NCBI GenBank assembly: GCA_934636265.1
Contig: CAKUAD010000002.1
Coordinates: 53,590 to 117,589 of the forward strand
Origin: an uncultured Flavobacterium sp.
GTDB lineage: Bacteria; Bacteroidota; Bacteroidia; Flavobacteriales; Flavobacteriaceae
DNA: 64,000 bases
Direction of reading: 5' to 3'
The position numbers and the translations under genes are program-made. This document shows, one piece after another, positions 60,950-64,000 of this stretch (positions are counted from its first letter, which is position 1; every line of letters starts with the position of its first letter). The notes beneath the pieces are model-generated. The model did no database searches, was not told where the DNA came from, and saw only the letters and a program-made list of their open reading frames with translations.

Positions 60950-62674
60950 TTACAACCTGACGACTTTTCGGGTTACTTTCCCGAATTCACCTTCAAAGGT
61001 CATGAGCAGCGTCCCGTTCCAGTTCGATGCAAGTCCGATGGTAAGTATGCCGCCTGAACTTTGCAACGTATTCCGGTATAGTGTCTGACCCAACAGATTT
61101 GAAATGGTGACATGAATCGGCCCCTGAATCTGACCCAGTTTTACATTCACGGTTTCCTGCGCCGGATTTGGATACGGTTTGGATATGTTGTTAGCAGCCC
61201 ATTGCTCGGCCGATAGTTGTTGTACGTCAATCGTCCAGTAACCACTAGGTGCGACAATCGGCCTTACCTGGGTTTTTCCGGACGTGGCTACCGCGCCTAT
61301 GTAATATTCGACATCTGTATCGCCCCAAGGAATTTGCAGCGATGCCGACCATTGGTTGTTTGCGCCCGATACCATCCCGGTTTGTTGGAAAGTCGTCGAT
61401 CCCGTCTCTCGCCAGTAAACCGTTGCGGCTGAAATTCCGGAATTATGTTGTATCGACGCCTGAATGCTTACCATTGCGCCCGCCGAAGCCTGATCCACCG
61501 GCTGATGCACGATCAAAAGCGGATCAGCGACGCCAATAGTGTGCGTAATGCAATGGATGGCACCCAAGGACGAAATCAGATTTTCATTTGAATTGTCCAC
61601 ATCAATGCCAACAATGTTATAACCCGGTAATAGTTGTTGAAGGTAGTTGAGCGCCGGACCATCAACTTCCGGACGGTAAGTGGGCACCAAAAGCGTCTTG
61701 TTTACGAACGTCGCATTGCTGTAGGTGCGGTACAATCCGCCGTTATCGGGATAAAGCCCGCCGGTGCTTGGTGGTGCATCAATCCATTTTATTTTGTAAG
61801 GAGTCCCAAACGGTGAGTTAAAATTAGACAGCACGTAATTGATGTTCGATTCAATCTGTGGTCCGTCGGCCACGCCAGGCGGATATCGGCTCACCAACAA
61901 GGTCTGTTCATCCAGCAGTTTCATGTGCATATCGATATGGTGAATCTCATCATAGGGTAGCGTCGGCATTTTGATAAAGTTGGTGATGCCCATATACGAT
62001 TCCATGATGGCATCGATCTGCGCTTCAGTTTTAGCCGATACGTTGTACGGATTTCCCGCCGCGTTTTCGTCCAGAATCAACTCGGATGCAAAGGCGTTTC
62101 CGAGTCCGTCCGACATATAGTTTCCGCCCGTGTTTACCAGGTCATTCGTTCCCGAATCGGTTATGTAGATCGGCACCCCTACCAAACTTGAATGGCTGCT
62201 GGGCATGACATTGTCGTTAGGTCGCGGACGGTTGTAGATCCAATCGGTCAGCGCGCGATCGCCGACATCGTTGGAATAAATCGTATTCCCGGCATAATCG
62301 CGTATCCAGATGCTGTCCCAAGGGGCGTTCATGAAAATGACATTGGTAAGCGAAATACCGTTGGACGTAAGGTAATTTGCCACCGAGGTTTGATTCTGCG
62401 TCGTGATGATCACTTTGCACTCGTTGACTCCTGTGGCAACAATCTGGCGCAAAATGTTCTGATACGCCGGAACCCATGTGACAACCAGATATTCAACCTC
62501 TTCCCATTCGGCGGCGGCACGTACCGGAGTAGTCGGGGCAGGCGTGAGTTAGGCGTTGCGGAAAACAAACTGGGGTAGCAGTTGCTTTTCGGCGGGCGTC
62601 AGTCCTTTTGGCAGATTCTGTGAAAAGCCCGTCAGGGTGGCAAGCAGCAAGGTCAAGAAGTAGAATTGTCTCAT
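60950..62674 (-). pseudogene. Agmatine deiminase-family T9SS substrate with in-frame stop
   Basis: The frame starts at ATG 62674 (MRQFYFLTLLLATLTGFSQN, a signal peptide), runs 41 codons to TAA 62549-62551, then continues to TAA 60950-60952 with 532 more codons. The continuation is a full peptidylarginine/agmatine deiminase domain: WEEVEYLVVTW, WDSIWIRDYAGN, EIHHIDMHMKLLD and the catalytic Cys in GAIHCITH (near residue 395), plus an Ig-like module and a T9SS sorting domain (PYPNPAQETVNV). The stop falls in RNA-stop-LTPAPTTPV, a linker; a CAA-to-TAA change would explain it. An internal start at 62452 would lack the signal peptide and the first catalytic strand. Confidence 0.85.
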
Positions 62675-62794
62675 CTGTCGAGAATTATAGGACCAATATA
62701 GTTGATTTCAGATACAAAAGTGGTTTGACCCAATCGATTTCAACCTGACGAATGAAACGTTCTGCGTATATTCGTAATCCTAAAAACCGGCAAA

Positions 62795-63646
62795 ATGAAC
62801 CTCCTTAGACTATCATTATTTTTCTTTGCGTTATCCTTTTTAGCCGCAGCGCAAAAACCGGCCTACCAGCTTTTTACCAACAAGGGCAAAAAGACCCAAT
62901 ATGAAAAAATGCTGGCCGATGCATCCAAGGCCGAAGTAGTGCTTTTTGGAGAATACCATGACAATCCTATCTGCCACTGGCTTCAACTGGAACTCACAAG
63001 GGATTTGGCTGCAAAGATGCCAATTGTAATGGGTGCCGAGATGATTGAGGCTGATAACCAGCGTCAACTGGACGATTATCTGGCGGGGCGAATTGACCAA
63101 AAGCAATTTGACACCCTGGCCCGCCTGTGGAACAACCACAAAACCGACTACAAACCGCTGGTGGATTTTGCAAAAGACCAAAAAATAAGATTCGTCGCGG
63201 CGAATATCCCCAGGCGTTACGCGTCGATGGTGGCCAAAAAAGGATTGGAATCCTTAACAACGCTGACAGATGAGGAAAAATCCTGGATGATGCCCCAGCC
63301 CATGCCTTATGACGCAGCGCTGCCGGGGTACGTGAACATGATGAAAATGATGGGCGACCACGCCACCGACAATTTTCCCAAGGCGCAGGCAGTGAAGGAT
63401 GCGACAATGGCGCATTTTATTATTAAAAATATGCAGGCCGGAAGTGTTTTTGTTCACTACAACGGTACTTACCACTCTGACCATTATGAAGGAATCGGAT
63501 GGTATTTAAAAACATATCGCCCGCAAACCCGCATTTTTACAATTGCCACGGTAGAACAGGACAATCTGGACAAACTGGATGCTGAACACCTGGGCAAAGC
63601 CGATTACATTTTGGTGGTCGACAAGGACATGACCAAGACGTTTTAG
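62795..63646 (+). CDS. ChaN-like protein (DUF399)
   Basis: 283 residues with a signal peptide ending in LAAAQ. The ChaN signature VVLFGEYHDNPICHWLQLEL (near 48-67, with GExHDxxxxH) and GAEMIEADNQ near 80 are present, and FVHYNGTYHSDHYEGIGWYL near 215 supplies further His residues. The family includes heme-binding lipoproteins such as Campylobacter ChaN. Here there is no lipobox, so it is probably periplasmic or surface-exposed. Single gene. Confidence 0.9.
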   Translation: MNLLRLSLFFFALSFLAAAQKPAYQLFTNKGKKTQYEKMLADASKAEVVLFGEYHDNPICHWLQLELTRDLAAKMPIVMGAEMIEADNQRQLDDYLAGRIDQKQFDTLARLWNNHKTDYKPLVDFAKDQKIRFVAANIPRRYASMVAKKGLESLTTLTDEEKSWMMPQPMPYDAALPGYVNMMKMMGDHATDNFPKAQAVKDATMAHFIIKNMQAGSVFVHYNGTYHSDHYEGIGWYLKTYRPQTRIFTIATVEQDNLDKLDAEHLGKADYILVVDKDMTKTF

Positions 63647-63661
63647 GTAAAACTTTCCGGC

Positions 63662-63737
63662 GCAGGCGCGTGAGGGATAGCAGCGGCAGCTTGGCCGGCT
63701 TTTTTGCCGGACAACTACAGCGGATAGCCCGACCTGC
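63662..63737 (+). ncRNA. Covarying intergenic structured element, copy G
   Basis: Outer helix GCAGG (63662-63666) with CCTGC (63733-63737). The core reads GCGTGAGGGATAGCAGCGGC, an inner GCCGGC/GCCGG hairpin with a T-rich loop, and ACTACAGCGGATAGC. It follows the ChaN gene. Confidence 0.6.
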
Positions 63738-63854
63738 AAGGGCACGCCCAGCAATTTAAAAATTTACGGTGCGAGGGAACCTATTGGATCCGACTGCGGC
63801 ATGATTTTCAAACGGTCACTAAAGCTTTTATAAAAAAGTAAATATTTAAAAAGG

Positions 63855-63879
63855 GAGTCGGCGTTGGCCGGCTCTTTTT
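63855..63879 (+). terminator. Hairpin terminator
   Basis: GAGTCGGC (63855-63862), loop GTTG, GCCGGCTC (63867-63874, one G-T pair), TTTTT. A-rich sequence on the other side makes it usable on both strands. Confidence 0.7.
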
Positions 63880-63895
63880 GTAGGTAAATGAAAAA

Positions 63896-63925
63896 ACCCC
63901 GACGGAAAGCCATCGGGGTTTTTTG
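63896..63925 (-). terminator. Terminator of tRNA-Phe
   Basis: CCCCGA and TCGGGG arms around CGGAAAGCCA, with A/T tracts on both flanks, directly downstream of tRNA-Phe on the minus strand. Confidence 0.88.
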
Positions 63926-63998
63926 TGGTACCTCCAGGAATCGAACCAGGGACACATGGATTTTCAGTCCATTGCTCTACCAACTGAGCTAAGGTACC
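63926..63998 (-). tRNA. tRNA-Phe (GAA)
   Basis: 73 nt on the minus strand: acceptor GGTACCT with AGGTACC, D arm AGCTCAGTTGGTAGAGC, anticodon loop CTGAAAA (anticodon GAA), T arm GGTTCGATTCC, discriminator A. CCA is not encoded. Confidence 0.97.
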
Positions 63999-64000
63999 TT

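Overview
The window comes from a member of the Bacteroidota, most likely Flavobacteriaceae, with a fairly high G+C content (near one half by eye). The grounds are: DnaE carrying a fused N-terminal exonuclease, bS16 with an Ala/Glu-rich tail, SusC/SusD/SusE genes, type IX secretion (T9SS) C-terminal sorting domains, a LytTR regulator with a TPR kinase, -7 boxes of the TAnnTTTG type in front of many genes, and almost no Shine-Dalgarno sequences. No plasmid, phage or CRISPR signature is visible.

Layout. 1-9.1 kb: housekeeping genes (tRNA N6-adenine methyltransferase, rimM-rpsP, an RRM protein, dnaE, trxA). 9.1-14.5 kb: a TPR histidine kinase/LytTR regulator pair facing an 863-residue Gly-rich repeat protein with a peptidase S74 chaperone domain. 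14.7-25.8 kb: DUF58, tRNA-Asp, DUF456, a glycosyltransferase with a flippase-like membrane protein, ruvC, a hemW-led operon, DUF4407 and an M20 dipeptidase. 26-28.3 kb: tRNA-Leu followed by a small AT-richer patch of short or degenerate genes. 28.3-33.3 kb: rluB-like synthase, a UbiA-type prenyltransferase and two mevalonate-pathway genes, between which sits a broken four-helix-bundle (S23/IVP) cassette, then tspO. 33.3-56.3 kb: a starch/maltodextrin utilisation locus. 56.5-64 kb: two AsmA-like proteins, a nonsense-mutated agmatine deiminase-like T9SS substrate, a ChaN-like protein and tRNA-Phe.

How the starch locus works (inference from families). A secreted T9SS GH13 amylase and the SusC/D/E outer-membrane complex capture and import maltooligosaccharides. 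A SusA-like neopullulanase, a GH31 alpha-glucosidase and a second GH13 enzyme degrade them. An MFS permease brings maltose across the inner membrane, and maltose phosphorylase plus beta-phosphoglucomutase convert it to glucose and glucose-6-phosphate. A LacI-family regulator lies between the two arms, and a shared 15-base sequence lies upstream of both arms in opposite orientation.

The most unusual content is between the genes. (i) Seven copies of an intergenic element whose closing helix covaries from copy to copy, which indicates a structured RNA family. (ii) A 141-143 bp element with 17-bp terminal inverted repeats, four copies plus solo ends. (iii) A 32-33 bp palindrome in three copies, one fused into the start of the neopullulanase ORF next to a Y1 (RAYT-like) transposase that has lost its HUH motif. 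(iv) Two genes with single in-frame TAA codons that look like CAA-to-TAA changes.
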